Source: Candidatus Epulonipiscium sp. (lineage in GTDB: Bacteria > Bacillota > Clostridia > Lachnospirales > Defluviitaleaceae). From it: a DNA stretch of 64,000 nt. The stretch lies in the NCBI GenBank assembly GCA_012519205.1, contig JAAYQR010000016.1:1-64000 (forward strand), written 5' to 3'. Position 1 is the first letter of the stretch. Each line of letters begins with the position of its first letter. A program made the translations under genes and the position numbers. A model generated the notes under the pieces. That model saw nothing but the letters and a program-made list of their open reading frames with translations. It was not told the origin of the DNA and did not search any database. Below, piece after piece: positions 17,218 through 26,597 of the stretch.

Positions 17218-18618
17218 TTACTTCACCTCTTTTAGTTTTTCTACCGTTTCCTCTAGATGTATTCCTCTTGATGCCTTAAACAATACCATATCCTGATAGG
17301 CAATAAAGTCTTCTAGGTATCTCCAAAGTTCCTGCTGAGTTGAAAACATTTTTACCTTATTATTACTCATACCATCATCAATAGCTCCACGGATAATATG
17401 TTTTGCCTCATTTCCTATACAAAATAAATAATCTATGTCCCTTTTGGCTACATATTTTCCTACTTCCTCATGGGCCTGGGATGAAAAGCTGCCCATTTCC
17501 AACATATCTCCTAATATAGCAATCTTTCTCTTTCCTTCATTTGATTCACTGAGTACATCAATAGCTGCTTTCATAGACTGTGGGCTTGCATTATAGGCAT
17601 CATCAATAATATAAATTCCCTTTTTCGTTTTGGATATATCCATTCTCATTCCAGAAGCCTTATATTTAAGAAGGCCATTTATTATTTCCTGTATGGTTAA
17701 TCCCAATTTAAGCCCAATAGCAAAAGCAACAAGAGCATTATAAACCATATGTTTCCCTGGAGAGGGTATATGTATTGGAATTTCTTGATTATCAAAAACA
17801 ACTACCGCATCTATCCCGGTTATTCCTTTTTGATGTATATCTTTTGCATAAATATTGTTATGGGTTCCTAATCCAAAATATATTGTATTAAAGGGGCTTT
17901 TACTATTTAGATTTATAAGTAAATTATCGTCCCCATTAAGTACTGCTATACCTTCTTTTGGAACATAATCAAATATTTCACTTTTAGCTTTTAAAATTCC
18001 TTCTCTGCTGCCCAAATTTTCAATATGAGACACACCTATGTTTGTAATGATTGCTATATCAGGCTTTGCAATCCTGCTAAGATTATGAATTTCTCCAAAA
18101 TGATTCATACCCATTTCAATGATTGCTGCTTCATGATGTCCATTTAATCTAAAAACTGTTAAAGGTACCCCTATTTCATTGTTAAAATTCCCTTGAGTCT
18201 TTAATATGTTATAGCGTTCACCAATTACGGATGCAATCATATCCTTTGTACTAGTCTTTCCAACACTTCCTGTTATAGCAATAACCGGAATAGGAAAAAG
18301 CGAACGATAAAATGCCGCTAAATCCATCAGGGCTTCTTTGGTATCTTCTACTACTATTAATCCTTTATCATTTGGAACTATTACATCCTCCCTGTTGCTG
18401 ATACAAATTTTGGCCCCCTTATCAAATGCCTGTGGAATAAAATTATGTCCATCGAATTTTTCACCTGAAAGGGCAACAAACAAATCCCCTTCTGAAATTT
18501 TTCTTGTATCCGTAGCTATCTCCTTTATAATTATATCCCCAGCATTTTCTAGATTATCATTTAAAATCAGCCTACCATTTACTGCAGTAACAATCTCACT
18601 TAATTTTATTGCAACCAT
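17218..18618 (-). CDS. murF: UDP-N-acetylmuramoyl-tripeptide--D-alanyl-D-alanine ligase MurF
   Basis: A 466-aa Mur ligase attaching D-Ala-D-Ala to the tripeptide precursor. The ATP loop ITGSVGKTSTKDMIA lies near residue 114, the central domain has GMNHFGEIHNLSRI and TNIGVSHIENLGSREGI, and the C-terminal domain DDAYNASPQSMKAAI and GDMLEMG. The start overlaps the murE end by 23 bp and has AGGAGG 9 nt upstream, so the two are likely translationally coupled. Confidence 0.97.
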   Translation of the reverse strand: MVAIKLSEIVTAVNGRLILNDNLENAGDIIIKEIATDTRKISEGDLFVALSGEKFDGHNFIPQAFDKGAKICISNREDVIVPNDKGLIVVEDTKEALMDLAAFYRSLFPIPVIAITGSVGKTSTKDMIASVIGERYNILKTQGNFNNEIGVPLTVFRLNGHHEAAIIEMGMNHFGEIHNLSRIAKPDIAIITNIGVSHIENLGSREGILKAKSEIFDYVPKEGIAVLNGDDNLLINLNSKSPFNTIYFGLGTHNNIYAKDIHQKGITGIDAVVVFDNQEIPIHIPSPGKHMVYNALVAFAIGLKLGLTIQEIINGLLKYKASGMRMDISKTKKGIYIIDDAYNASPQSMKAAIDVLSESNEGKRKIAILGDMLEMGSFSSQAHEEVGKYVAKRDIDYLFCIGNEAKHIIRGAIDDGMSNNKVKMFSTQQELWRYLEDFIAYQDMVLFKASRGIHLEETVEKLKEVK

Positions 18619-20071
18619 ATGAATTATCCTCCTGAAGAATTGCTCTTACCTCTTCGGCGTCGTCAAAATGATGAACTTTATCTTTGATAATTTGATAGTT
18701 TTCATGGCCTTTTCCTGCGATTAATACTATATCATTTTCACTTGCATTATGGATTGCTTTTTTAATTGCTTTTTTCCTATCTGCTATCTTTTCATAAGGG
18801 CAATCCGTTTCCCTTATACCCTCTTCTATCTCATTGATTATTGCTTCTGGTTCTTCAGATCTTGGGTTATCGGAGGTAATAATGCAATAATCAGAGTAAA
18901 TCCCTGCTATTTTCCCCATAATGGGTCGCTTACTTTTATCCCTATCTCCTCCGCAGCCGAATACGGTTATAATTTTCCTTTTTGCAAACTCTCTAATGGA
19001 TTTAAGTACATTTTCTAATCCGTCTGGGGCATGGGCATAATCTACTATTATGCTAAAGCCTGAATTGCTTTGTATGGTTTGAACCCGCCCTGGGACTCCC
19101 TTCATGTTTTCCAGAGCAGTTTTAATCACCATTACAGGAATTCCTAAATAATAAGCAGAAGCAATGGCTCCTAGAGCATTATATATATTAAATCTTCCAA
19201 TGGTATTTAGTTTAAATCTAATAGCTTCATTATCAATGTTAACTGTAAACTGAATTCCCCTAGAGCTCATCTGAATATCATAGGCCCTAAAATCTACTTC
19301 CTTTTCAATTCCAAAAGTTATAATCTTACAATTTGATTGCCTTATAATTTCTTCGGCATGGGGATCATCCCTATTAATAATTCCGTATTTACACTTTTTG
19401 AAAAGTTTCCCCTTGGCATTTCTATAGTTTTCCATGGTTTTATGGAAATCCAGGTGATCTAAGGTAAGATTTGTAAAGATTCCTACTTCAAAATTACAAG
19501 CAGCTACCCTATCCAATTCAAGAGCGTGGGATGAAACCTCCATTATAATGTGGGTTGCATCTTCTTTATTCATTTGAGAGAACAAGGACTGCAAATCTAA
19601 GGATTCTGGTGTTGTCCTTTCTGCTTCGACAGCCCTTTCCCCGATTCGGTTTTCGATGGTTCCAATAATTCCAACCTTATAATTGTGTTCTTCTAATATT
19701 TTCCCGATTAAAAACGTCGTGGTGGTTTTACCGTTGGTTCCTGTAACCCCTATTAATTGAATATTATTTGTGGGATATTTATAAAATGCTGCTCCAATGT
19801 AAGACATTGCTTTTCTTGTATTGCTTACTTTAATAACCGTAATATCCCTTGGGATGTCTTTAACTTCCTTTTGGACTATAAGGGCTACTGCCCCCCTTTT
19901 AATAGAATCAAACGCATAATTATGCCCATCCACCTTGAATCCCTTAATACAAATAAAGAGAGTATCCCCTCCCACTTGTCTTGAATCATAGGCGATGGAA
20001 CCTATTTCAACATCAGCATTTCCTTGCAGTATTTCATAATCTATATCCTGTAATAAGTCTTTAAGCCTCAT
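18596..20071 (-). CDS. murE: UDP-N-acetylmuramoyl-L-alanyl-D-glutamate--2,6-diaminopimelate ligase MurE
   Basis: A 491-aa Mur ligase. The ATP loop GVTGTNGKTTTTFLIG is near residue 108, TTPESLDLQ and MEVSSHALELDR follow, and the C-terminal domain has SDNPRSEEP near residue 400. The DNPR motif is the known specificity mark for meso-diaminopimelate rather than lysine. It adds the third amino acid of the wall stem peptide. It follows spoVD with a gap of about 100 bp. Confidence 0.97.
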   Translation of the reverse strand: MRLKDLLQDIDYEILQGNADVEIGSIAYDSRQVGGDTLFICIKGFKVDGHNYAFDSIKRGAVALIVQKEVKDIPRDITVIKVSNTRKAMSYIGAAFYKYPTNNIQLIGVTGTNGKTTTTFLIGKILEEHNYKVGIIGTIENRIGERAVEAERTTPESLDLQSLFSQMNKEDATHIIMEVSSHALELDRVAACNFEVGIFTNLTLDHLDFHKTMENYRNAKGKLFKKCKYGIINRDDPHAEEIIRQSNCKIITFGIEKEVDFRAYDIQMSSRGIQFTVNIDNEAIRFKLNTIGRFNIYNALGAIASAYYLGIPVMVIKTALENMKGVPGRVQTIQSNSGFSIIVDYAHAPDGLENVLKSIREFAKRKIITVFGCGGDRDKSKRPIMGKIAGIYSDYCIITSDNPRSEEPEAIINEIEEGIRETDCPYEKIADRKKAIKKAIHNASENDIVLIAGKGHENYQIIKDKVHHFDDAEEVRAILQEDNSYGCNKIK

Positions 20072-20172
20072 ATTATCCTCCTAGTTCTTAGGAATTATTA
20101 CCGCATTATTATAACATACTGATTTATAAAGAACCAACAACAAACACCATTTTTATAGGAAGCAGAAATAAA

Positions 20173-22122
20173 TTACTCACTGGTATAAATAATTACTTTA
20201 CTCTTTGGATTAACTTCTTCCCCTACAAGTGGGAATTGGTCTTTTATTTTTTTGCCATTTCCTATTAATTCATTGCCTAGATTAATCTTTTTCAATTCCT
20301 TTACTGCTTCATTGACTTCTTTATTTATAAGATTAGGTACAATGACCTTTTCTATTTCATCCATTTTTAATTCTTTTTCTGTGTATTTTGCTTCAATATT
20401 TAAATAAGGAAGTATATTTTCTAAAACTTCCTTCATAACAGGTCCCGCCACTGTCCCTCCATAGTAGATGCCCTGGGGTTCGTCTATAATTATCAATGCC
20501 ATAACCTGCGGATTTTCTGCGGGAGCAAAGGCAAGAAAGGATGCGATATACTTTTTACTGCTTCTGGGTAATTTTTCTGAAGTGGCAGTTTTACCACCTA
20601 TGCGAAAACCTGGAATGTAGGTTTTGTTTCCTGTTCCTTCTGCAACTACACTTTCTAATATCTTTTTCATAGTTTCAGAGGTTTCCTTAGATATTACTTG
20701 TTTCCCTTTTTCAAATGAAATTTCTTTAATCACTTTTCCTTCTTCATCTATAATTTTAGATGCAAAATGGGGGGTTATAAGATATCCTCCGTTGACTGCT
20801 GCAGAAGATGCTCTTAGAAGTTGCAGCGGTGTTATCTGAAATGACTGTCCAAAAGACATTGTAGCAAGTTCCACGGGACCTATTTTCTTTAAATCATGCA
20901 TAATGCCTACTGCTTCCCCTGGCACATCTATCCCCGTTTTTTCATTAAAACCAAATAACTTCATGTATTGATAAAATTTCTTAGCACCCACTCTTTCTGC
21001 TGTTACCATAAAAACAGGGTTGCAGGAATTTTGTACCCCTTGAAGAAATGTCTCTGATCCATGGGCCCTTGGATATCTCCAACACTTAATCATTCTCCCA
21101 CCCACAGTATGATAACCCTTGCAATGAAAAGGTGAATTTATATCTATTACTTTTTCCTCCAGCCCCATAGTTGAGGTCATAATTTTAAAGGTGGAACCTG
21201 GCTCATATGTATCATTGATGGCGAAATTACGCCACATTGTGTTTAATTTCTTATATTGATCTTCAGTATTTAGGTGGTCCCATATTTCATTTAACGATGG
21301 ATCATTAATAGTAAAAGGTTCGTTTAAGTCATAATCCGGTTTATTTGCCATGGCATATATTTCACCATTTTGTGGATTTAAAATTATTATACTTCCCCTT
21401 TTTGCACTTTTTGCCTTTACTGCTTTATCTAAGGCTTGCTCCGCATACTGCTGGATGGTTAAATCAATGGTGGTTACTAAATGGTTACCTGGAACAGGTT
21501 CTATCCTTTTTTCGGAGCTGCCTTCTATTTTTCTTCCCTTTCCATCGGTTTCCATTAGAATTTTTCCGGGGCTACCTTTTAAATATTCATCATATTTCAC
21601 TTCTAATCCTATAATACCCTGATTATCTTTTCCGACAAATCCTATGACATGAGAGGCTAGGTTACTATAAGGATAATATCTTTTAGAGTCTTCATCTATT
21701 TTTACCCCAGGCAGATTTAACTTTCTTATTTCATCGGCTACTTCTTTATCGACTTTTGATTGAATCCTTTCAAGGGCAAGTACCTTTGCAACCTTTTTCC
21801 TTACAAATTCATACTCCAAATCAAGCTTCTTAGAAAGTACCCTAGAAACTTCTTCTTCATCTTCAATCTGTGCATGGATTACCCCTATGGTAGTCACCGT
21901 AGCACTTTTTGCCAGCTCTATTCCGTTTCTATCATAGATGGTGCCCCTTTGGGGGGATATAAGCCTGTCTCTTGTATGTTGTTCATAGGCTAATTCCTGA
22001 AGAAAATCCCCCTCCGCAATCTGTAAATAGGCTATTCTAAGTATCAATCCTATGATTGATATTGTAAATACGAACAAAAAAAATAATAGTTTCTGCTTCA
22101 TTTTTACGGTCGGCTTAATCAT
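20173..22122 (-). CDS. spoVD: Class B penicillin-binding protein, SpoVD type, one PASTA domain
   Basis: A 649-aa membrane-anchored transpeptidase: a short cytoplasmic tail, one membrane segment (residues about 12-32), a PBP dimerisation domain (RGTIYDRNGIELA, ASHVIGFVGKDNQG), the transpeptidase domain and one C-terminal PASTA domain (VIVPNLINKEV). Active-site motifs are STFK near residue 310, SCN near 364, and a third motif that reads KTATSEK near 508 instead of the usual KTGT. The single PASTA domain and the second place after another class B PBP match SpoVD, the spore cortex enzyme. A division role (FtsI) is possible, since the two neighbouring PBPs are similar. Confidence 0.85.
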   Translation of the reverse strand: MIKPTVKMKQKLLFFLFVFTISIIGLILRIAYLQIAEGDFLQELAYEQHTRDRLISPQRGTIYDRNGIELAKSATVTTIGVIHAQIEDEEEVSRVLSKKLDLEYEFVRKKVAKVLALERIQSKVDKEVADEIRKLNLPGVKIDEDSKRYYPYSNLASHVIGFVGKDNQGIIGLEVKYDEYLKGSPGKILMETDGKGRKIEGSSEKRIEPVPGNHLVTTIDLTIQQYAEQALDKAVKAKSAKRGSIIILNPQNGEIYAMANKPDYDLNEPFTINDPSLNEIWDHLNTEDQYKKLNTMWRNFAINDTYEPGSTFKIMTSTMGLEEKVIDINSPFHCKGYHTVGGRMIKCWRYPRAHGSETFLQGVQNSCNPVFMVTAERVGAKKFYQYMKLFGFNEKTGIDVPGEAVGIMHDLKKIGPVELATMSFGQSFQITPLQLLRASSAAVNGGYLITPHFASKIIDEEGKVIKEISFEKGKQVISKETSETMKKILESVVAEGTGNKTYIPGFRIGGKTATSEKLPRSSKKYIASFLAFAPAENPQVMALIIIDEPQGIYYGGTVAGPVMKEVLENILPYLNIEAKYTEKELKMDEIEKVIVPNLINKEVNEAVKELKKINLGNELIGNGKKIKDQFPLVGEEVNPKSKVIIYTSE

Positions 22123-22198
22123 ATTATTCCCCCATAATTGTATAGACTATTATTATCATTCTATTTCAATCATGGGGGCATTATTCTATCTTTTGTGC

Positions 22199-24199
22199 TT
22201 ATTCTGTGATTTCATGGTCTATCTTCTCTTCTGTATTTTCCTCATTGCTTTCTGAAAGATATAATTTAATGGTTGTACCTTGTGGAAGCATTGTTCCCGG
22301 TTTGGGGAACTGCTCCTTTATGATATTTCCTATACCAATGCCTTCATAGCTTAGTCCCTTAATAGTAAGGTCCATATCCACCTCTAAAAGGTTTAATCCT
22401 TTATAATCTGGCAATTCCACATTTGATGTTTTTTCAATTTCTTCCGTTGTAGAAGGTTCTATTCCCATATAAGGCAAAACATTTTGGAATATTTCCTTGG
22501 CTACAGGAGCTGCTGTTCCACTTCCTTCAGAATAATATTTTGTTTCATCTAAAAGCACCAGCACAATAATCTGTGGGTTTTCTACAGGGGCATATCCAAT
22601 AAAAGAAAGGACATATTTCCCTTCTTCCCTAGGTAACTTTTCCGCCGTTCCCGTTTTTCCACCAATCCTATATCCTTCTACCTTTGCCTTTTTACCTGTC
22701 CCACCATCAACGACAGATTCTAAATAGTTTCTGAGCACTTGGGAACTTTCCTTAGAGATAACTTTCCTTTTTAGAATAGGGGTTGTTTCGTTTATTGCGC
22801 TGCCATCCTCAGAAACAATTTGCTTAACAATATATGGCTGCATTAAATTTCCCCCATTTATAACAGCTGCAAATCCATTGAGCATTTGGATAGGGGTTAC
22901 GTTAAAGGATTGACCAAAAGAACTGGTAGCTAATTCTACCGGTCTTAAGCCATCCAGATTATGCAAAATTCCCAGGGCTTCTCCCGGCAAATCAATTCCT
23001 GTTAATTCTCCAAAGCCAAACAACTTTTGGTAATGATAAAAAATATCCGGTCCCATTTTTTCTGCAATATCCATCATGGCAATATTACAGGAATTAGCCA
23101 AAACTTCTTCTAGGGTCTGTACCCCGTGCCCAGATGTCTTCCAACATCCTATATTCCGCCCGTATACATTTTTATGCCCCAAACATTCAAAGGTGTCATT
23201 TATCGAGATTATATTTTCTTCTAAGGCAGCTGCAAGTACCAAAGGCTTAAATGTGGAGCCCGGTTCATATGTATCGCTTACGTTGTAATTTCGCCAAATC
23301 TTATTTAATCTTTCTAACTTTTGTTTATCATTTAAATCTTTCCAATCCTTATTTCCATCATATTCACTTAGGTCATTATATTTATTAGGATTGTAGGCTG
23401 GATATGCAGTCATTGCCAGTATCTCACCGGTATTAGGATTCATAACAATCACTGAAGCATTCTTAGGCTGATGCTCATGAATCGCCTTTTCCAAAGCTGT
23501 TTCTGCAAAATGCTGGATTGTTTCATCTATGGTTAGTACAATTGTATTTCCCTGTTTAGCAGGGATATTTTCTTCCGTAATGTACTTACCTTCCTTTAGC
23601 ATGGGAAATACCCGACCGGGGATTCCATTAAGCCGTTGATCATATTGTTGCTCTATACCATATTGGGCTTCTTTATTCCTATTAACAAATCCCAGTATAT
23701 GAGAAGCCGATTCGTTTTTTAAATAATTTCTAACCGAATCCTCTTCTAACCACACCCCTTTTAATTCTTCCTCTTTAATCTTTTGCGCCATATCGACTTT
23801 TATTTGCTTGGCAATCACTTCATACCTAGAATTTGGATTTTTTAATATTCTCTCATTTAGATTCTCAAAGGGTATGTTTAAGAGGTTTCCTATAGTTTCT
23901 AATATCTTCTTTCTTTCTTCTTCAGGGACCTGTTCAATCAATATGTTGGAATCTAATATAACATTGTATACAATTGTACTTAAAGCCAAATCATGATAAT
24001 TCCTGTCAACAATAGAACCCCTATTGGGGTAAATAATTTGTTCTGTATTTAGTCTTTGTAATACAGCCTTTTCCTCATATACTGCTCCATCTACATATTT
24101 AATATATCCTATTCGATACATTAAAAATAGGATGGAGGATACAAAAAACAATAATATCCCAAAGTTTCTTCTTCTCATCTGCCGCATTAGTTTATTCAT
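22199..24199 (-). CDS. pbpB: Class B penicillin-binding protein, FtsI/PbpB type, one PASTA domain
   Basis: A 666-aa paralogue of the downstream PBP, in the position of division PBP2B: after ftsL and before spoVD. It has one membrane segment (residues about 13-33), a dimerisation domain (YPNRGSIVDRN), and a transpeptidase domain with STFK near residue 315, SCN near 369 and the normal KTGTAEK near 515. One PASTA domain (VELPDYKGLNLLEVD) and an acidic tail follow. It should crosslink septal peptidoglycan together with the SEDS protein. It begins 4 bp after ftsL. Confidence 0.88.
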   Translation of the reverse strand: MNKLMRQMRRRNFGILLFFVSSILFLMYRIGYIKYVDGAVYEEKAVLQRLNTEQIIYPNRGSIVDRNYHDLALSTIVYNVILDSNILIEQVPEEERKKILETIGNLLNIPFENLNERILKNPNSRYEVIAKQIKVDMAQKIKEEELKGVWLEEDSVRNYLKNESASHILGFVNRNKEAQYGIEQQYDQRLNGIPGRVFPMLKEGKYITEENIPAKQGNTIVLTIDETIQHFAETALEKAIHEHQPKNASVIVMNPNTGEILAMTAYPAYNPNKYNDLSEYDGNKDWKDLNDKQKLERLNKIWRNYNVSDTYEPGSTFKPLVLAAALEENIISINDTFECLGHKNVYGRNIGCWKTSGHGVQTLEEVLANSCNIAMMDIAEKMGPDIFYHYQKLFGFGELTGIDLPGEALGILHNLDGLRPVELATSSFGQSFNVTPIQMLNGFAAVINGGNLMQPYIVKQIVSEDGSAINETTPILKRKVISKESSQVLRNYLESVVDGGTGKKAKVEGYRIGGKTGTAEKLPREEGKYVLSFIGYAPVENPQIIVLVLLDETKYYSEGSGTAAPVAKEIFQNVLPYMGIEPSTTEEIEKTSNVELPDYKGLNLLEVDMDLTIKGLSYEGIGIGNIIKEQFPKPGTMLPQGTTIKLYLSESNEENTEEKIDHEITE

Positions 24200-24203
24200 T
24201 TCT

Positions 24204-24743
24204 TCACTCTTTCCAGTTTAAGAAGTCAAAAAAGCTAGCAGCTACAAAGTCTTTATTTGTTGTTTCTTCCTCTAATTGCTTTATATTTTTTTCCGGCTGA
24301 TAATAAGCTGTATAGCTTATTTTGGGAATGTTTATGTATACTATTTGATGGGGTGCAGGTTCTATCATTCCTAGGCCTTGTATTGCTTTTTCCTTAATAG
24401 CTGTAAGGTCAATACTTCCTGCTATTTCTGATTTTAAAAGGGCATTGGTATTTTTAATTTCTTTTAAATCTGATTTCATTGTATTGATTTCTTTTTGGTT
24501 AAAAGCAATGGATGCGTACTGTCCCATAAGAAATAAACATCCTATAAAAATCAAAAATACATTCCCTACCAACCTTAATCTATATGATACAGTCCTTTTA
24601 GCTTTTTGAATCTTTTCCTTTTTGGAATAATGGGTATATAATTCCCCATTATCCTCTTGCGCTAGGATATCATGTATATGGGTGTTGATTTTAGGTGCGG
24701 CGCTCCCAAATATATATTGTTCCTGATTGTACCTTCTTGACAT
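24204..24743 (-). CDS. ftsL: FtsL-like cell division protein
   Basis: A 179-aa bitopic protein: a charged cytoplasmic tail of about 70 residues, one membrane segment (LRLVGNVFLIFIGCLFLMG), a coiled-coil stretch (FNQKEINTMKSDLKEIKN) and a region with AIKEKAIQGLGMIEP that is typical of FtsL/DivIC proteins. Sequence conservation is low in this family, so position between rsmH and the division PBP carries much weight. It bridges FtsQ and PBP in the divisome. Confidence 0.85.
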   Translation of the reverse strand: MSRRYNQEQYIFGSAAPKINTHIHDILAQEDNGELYTHYSKKEKIQKAKRTVSYRLRLVGNVFLIFIGCLFLMGQYASIAFNQKEINTMKSDLKEIKNTNALLKSEIAGSIDLTAIKEKAIQGLGMIEPAPHQIVYINIPKISYTAYYQPEKNIKQLEEETTNKDFVAASFFDFLNWKE

Positions 24744-24759
24744 TATAATTCCCCCAAAA

Positions 24760-25695
24760 TTATAATTTTTTTAAAATCCTTAACTTTGCGCTTCTTGACC
24801 TAGGATTACATTCTATTTCTTCTTCCGTAGGTACAATAGGCTTTCTGGTAATTACTTTAACTTGTCCTTTTTTCCCACAAACACATATAGGAAATTCCGG
24901 CGGACAGGTACATGGATTTTCTAAATTTTTAAATGTTTGTTTAACAATCCTATCCTCTAAGGAATGGAATGTAATTATACAAAGTCTCCCATCAGGGGCC
25001 AGTACATCTATAATATCCTGTATGGATTGCTTTAAGATTTCCAATTCTTTATTTACCTCTATTCGTATTGCTTGAAAAGTTCTTTTAGCAGGATGAGGGC
25101 CATTTTTCCTAGCCCCTGCCGGTATGGCTTTTTTTATAATCTCCACCAATTGGTAGGTGGTTTCAATCGGCGTTTTGCTTCTTTCATCCAAAATAAATCT
25201 TGCTATTCTTTTCGCCCATCGTTCTTCACCAAAGTTTTTGATGATATTTTCCAAACCCGCTTCACTATATTCGTTAACCACTTCTTTTGCGGTAAGGGCT
25301 TTGTTTTGATTCATCCTCATATCCAAAGGAGCATCATGCATATATGAAAATCCCCTTTGTGGCTCATCTAACTGATAAGAAGAAACCCCTAAATCTAGAA
25401 GCATTCCGTTAATATAATCAATTTCTAGTTCTTCTACTATTCTCCTTATGTTTGAAAAATTATCATTAACTAAGGCAATGTTTTTGCCCTTATCTAATAG
25501 CTTTATCTTAGAGGCTCTAATTGCATCCATATCTTGGTCTATACCGATAAACCGCCCCTTATCATTTAACTTCTTACATATCTCTTCTGAATGACCTGCT
25601 CCACCCATTGTTCCATCAATGTAAATTCCGCTAGGGTCAATTTCTAATCCTTCTATACATTCATTTAATAGTACTGATACATGATGAAAATTCAT
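24760..25695 (-). CDS. rsmH: 16S rRNA (cytosine-1402-N4)-methyltransferase RsmH (MraW)
   Basis: A 311-aa SAM-dependent methyltransferase with [14 protein letters not shown] at the start, the SAM-binding [13 protein letters not shown] near residue 28, the segment [20 protein letters not shown] near residue 100, and the C-terminal [13 protein letters not shown] and [10 protein letters not shown]. It methylates C1402 of 16S rRNA. Position after mraZ is the standard one. Confidence 0.98.
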   Translation of the reverse strand: MNFHHVSVLLNECIEGLEIDPSGIYIDGTMGGAGHSEEICKKLNDKGRFIGIDQDMDAIRASKIKLLDKGKNIALVNDNFSNIRRIVEELEIDYINGMLLDLGVSSYQLDEPQRGFSYMHDAPLDMRMNQNKALTAKEVVNEYSEAGLENIIKNFGEERWAKRIARFILDERSKTPIETTYQLVEIIKKAIPAGARKNGPHPAKRTFQAIRIEVNKELEILKQSIQDIIDVLAPDGRLCIITFHSLEDRIVKQTFKNLENPCTCPPEFPICVCGKKGQVKVITRKPIVPTEEEIECNPRSRSAKLRILKKL

Positions 25696-25713
25696 CTTTT
25701 CACCTCATCATAG

Positions 25714-26145
25714 TTATATTCCTAATTCCTGCATGTTTTCAGCTAAATCATTGGCATCAAAATCTTCATCGTTGTTATATGCTTCCCAATTATCCTTACT
25801 CCATATTTCTACTCTGTTTGTGACACCAATGAATATAACGTCTTTTTCTAGTTTACAGTAACTTCTTAAATTATTAGGAATTAATATTCTTCCCTGCTTA
25901 TCGATTGTACATTCTATGGCTCCTGCAAGAAAAAATCTAACAAACTTTCTAGCATTTGAATTAGTTAGCGGAAGGGCATTTAGTTTTTCTTCAAATACCT
26001 TCCATTCCAAATAGGGATACACAAAAAGGCAGTTATCCAATCCTTTTGTCACAACAAAAGTATCCCCTAGTTCATCCCTAAATTTAGATGGAACTATGAG
26101 ACGTCCCTTAGCATCAATGGTATGTTGGTATTCTCCCATAAACAT
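25714..26145 (-). CDS. mraZ: Transcriptional regulator MraZ
   Basis: A 143-aa protein with two AbrB-like half domains. The first begins [23 protein letters not shown] and the second contains [17 protein letters not shown], the DXXXR repeats that bind DNA. MraZ multimers bind tandem repeats upstream of their own gene and control the division and wall cluster. Such repeats are present just upstream (26170-26199), so the regulator and its operator are both intact here. First gene of the cluster. Confidence 0.97.
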   Translation of the reverse strand: MFMGEYQHTIDAKGRLIVPSKFRDELGDTFVVTKGLDNCLFVYPYLEWKVFEEKLNALPLTNSNARKFVRFFLAGAIECTIDKQGRILIPNNLRSYCKLEKDVIFIGVTNRVEIWSKDNWEAYNNDEDFDANDLAENMQELGI

Positions 26146-26169
26146 ATATATCCCACCTTAGGGGGTATT

Positions 26170-26199
26170 CTACCACTTCCCCCCACTTTCAACCACTTT
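26170..26199 (-). promoter_or_regulatory. MraZ operator: three tandem 10-bp boxes
   Basis: The minus strand reads AAAGTGGTTG (26199-26190), AAAGTGGGGG (26189-26180) and GAAGTGGTAG (26179-26170), three direct repeats with an exact 10-bp period. They fit the AAAGTG[T/G]N3 pattern known for MraZ targets. They lie between the promoter and the mraZ start, a place suited to autorepression. Confidence 0.8.
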
Positions 26200-26208
26200 C
26201 TACCTCAT

Positions 26209-26237
26209 ATTGTAGTATGACAGGCTTTTTTTTTCAA
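26209..26237 (-). promoter_or_regulatory. mraZ promoter
   Basis: On the minus strand TTGAAA (26237-26232) is followed after exactly 17 nt by TACAAT (26214-26209), a good sigma-A promoter. Transcription would start near 26202, at the edge of the MraZ boxes. Confidence 0.7.
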
Positions 26238-26259
26238 GTATTTTTAGGAAAAAATAAAA

Positions 26260-26285
26260 GGAGATAGGAATTATTTCCTATCTCC
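26260..26285 (-). terminator. Terminator after the Spo0E-like gene
   Basis: A 10-bp stem (GGAGATAGGA / TCCTATCTCC, loop of 6 nt) followed on the minus strand by TTTTATTTTTTCC. It ends the small upstream gene and insulates the mraZ promoter. Confidence 0.85.
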
Positions 26286-26308
26286 AAGCAATAAAATTGC
26301 TTATAGCC

Positions 26309-26473
26309 TTATACTTTCAATTGTTTTGTGCGATAAGTTTGATCATAATATAGAACAATTAACTTGTCCAATTCTGTACTTAGTTTATAAATTTCTTGAT
26401 AACTTTTATCCCCTACGATTAAATCATCTAATTTTTCCCGTAGAAGAGTAATTTCCCCATAAACATTATTCAT
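26309..26473 (-). CDS. Spo0E-like aspartyl-phosphate phosphatase family protein
   Basis: A 54-aa small gene read directly from the minus strand. The helical protein contains LSTELDKLIVLYYDQ at residues 31-45, which fits the Spo0E signature S-x-E-L-D-x-L-I-x-x-Y. Members of this family dephosphorylate Spo0A-P and hold back sporulation in Bacillus; clostridial members are less studied. The start has GGGGTGAG a few bases upstream, and a terminator follows 24 bp past the stop codon, so it is a compact single-gene unit between lgt and mraZ. The family call is from motif and size only. Confidence 0.78.
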   Translation of the reverse strand: MNNVYGEITLLREKLDDLIVGDKSYQEIYKLSTELDKLIVLYYDQTYRTKQLKV

Positions 26474-26597
26474 TTTCTCACCCCGTTTTTATAATCCCCA
26501 TAATAAAAAACTTAAAACTTTTATCTCTATTGTTCTAAAATTATTATAATACTTTATAAATGAAAAATCAACATATTTTTACACATTTTTCCCATTT

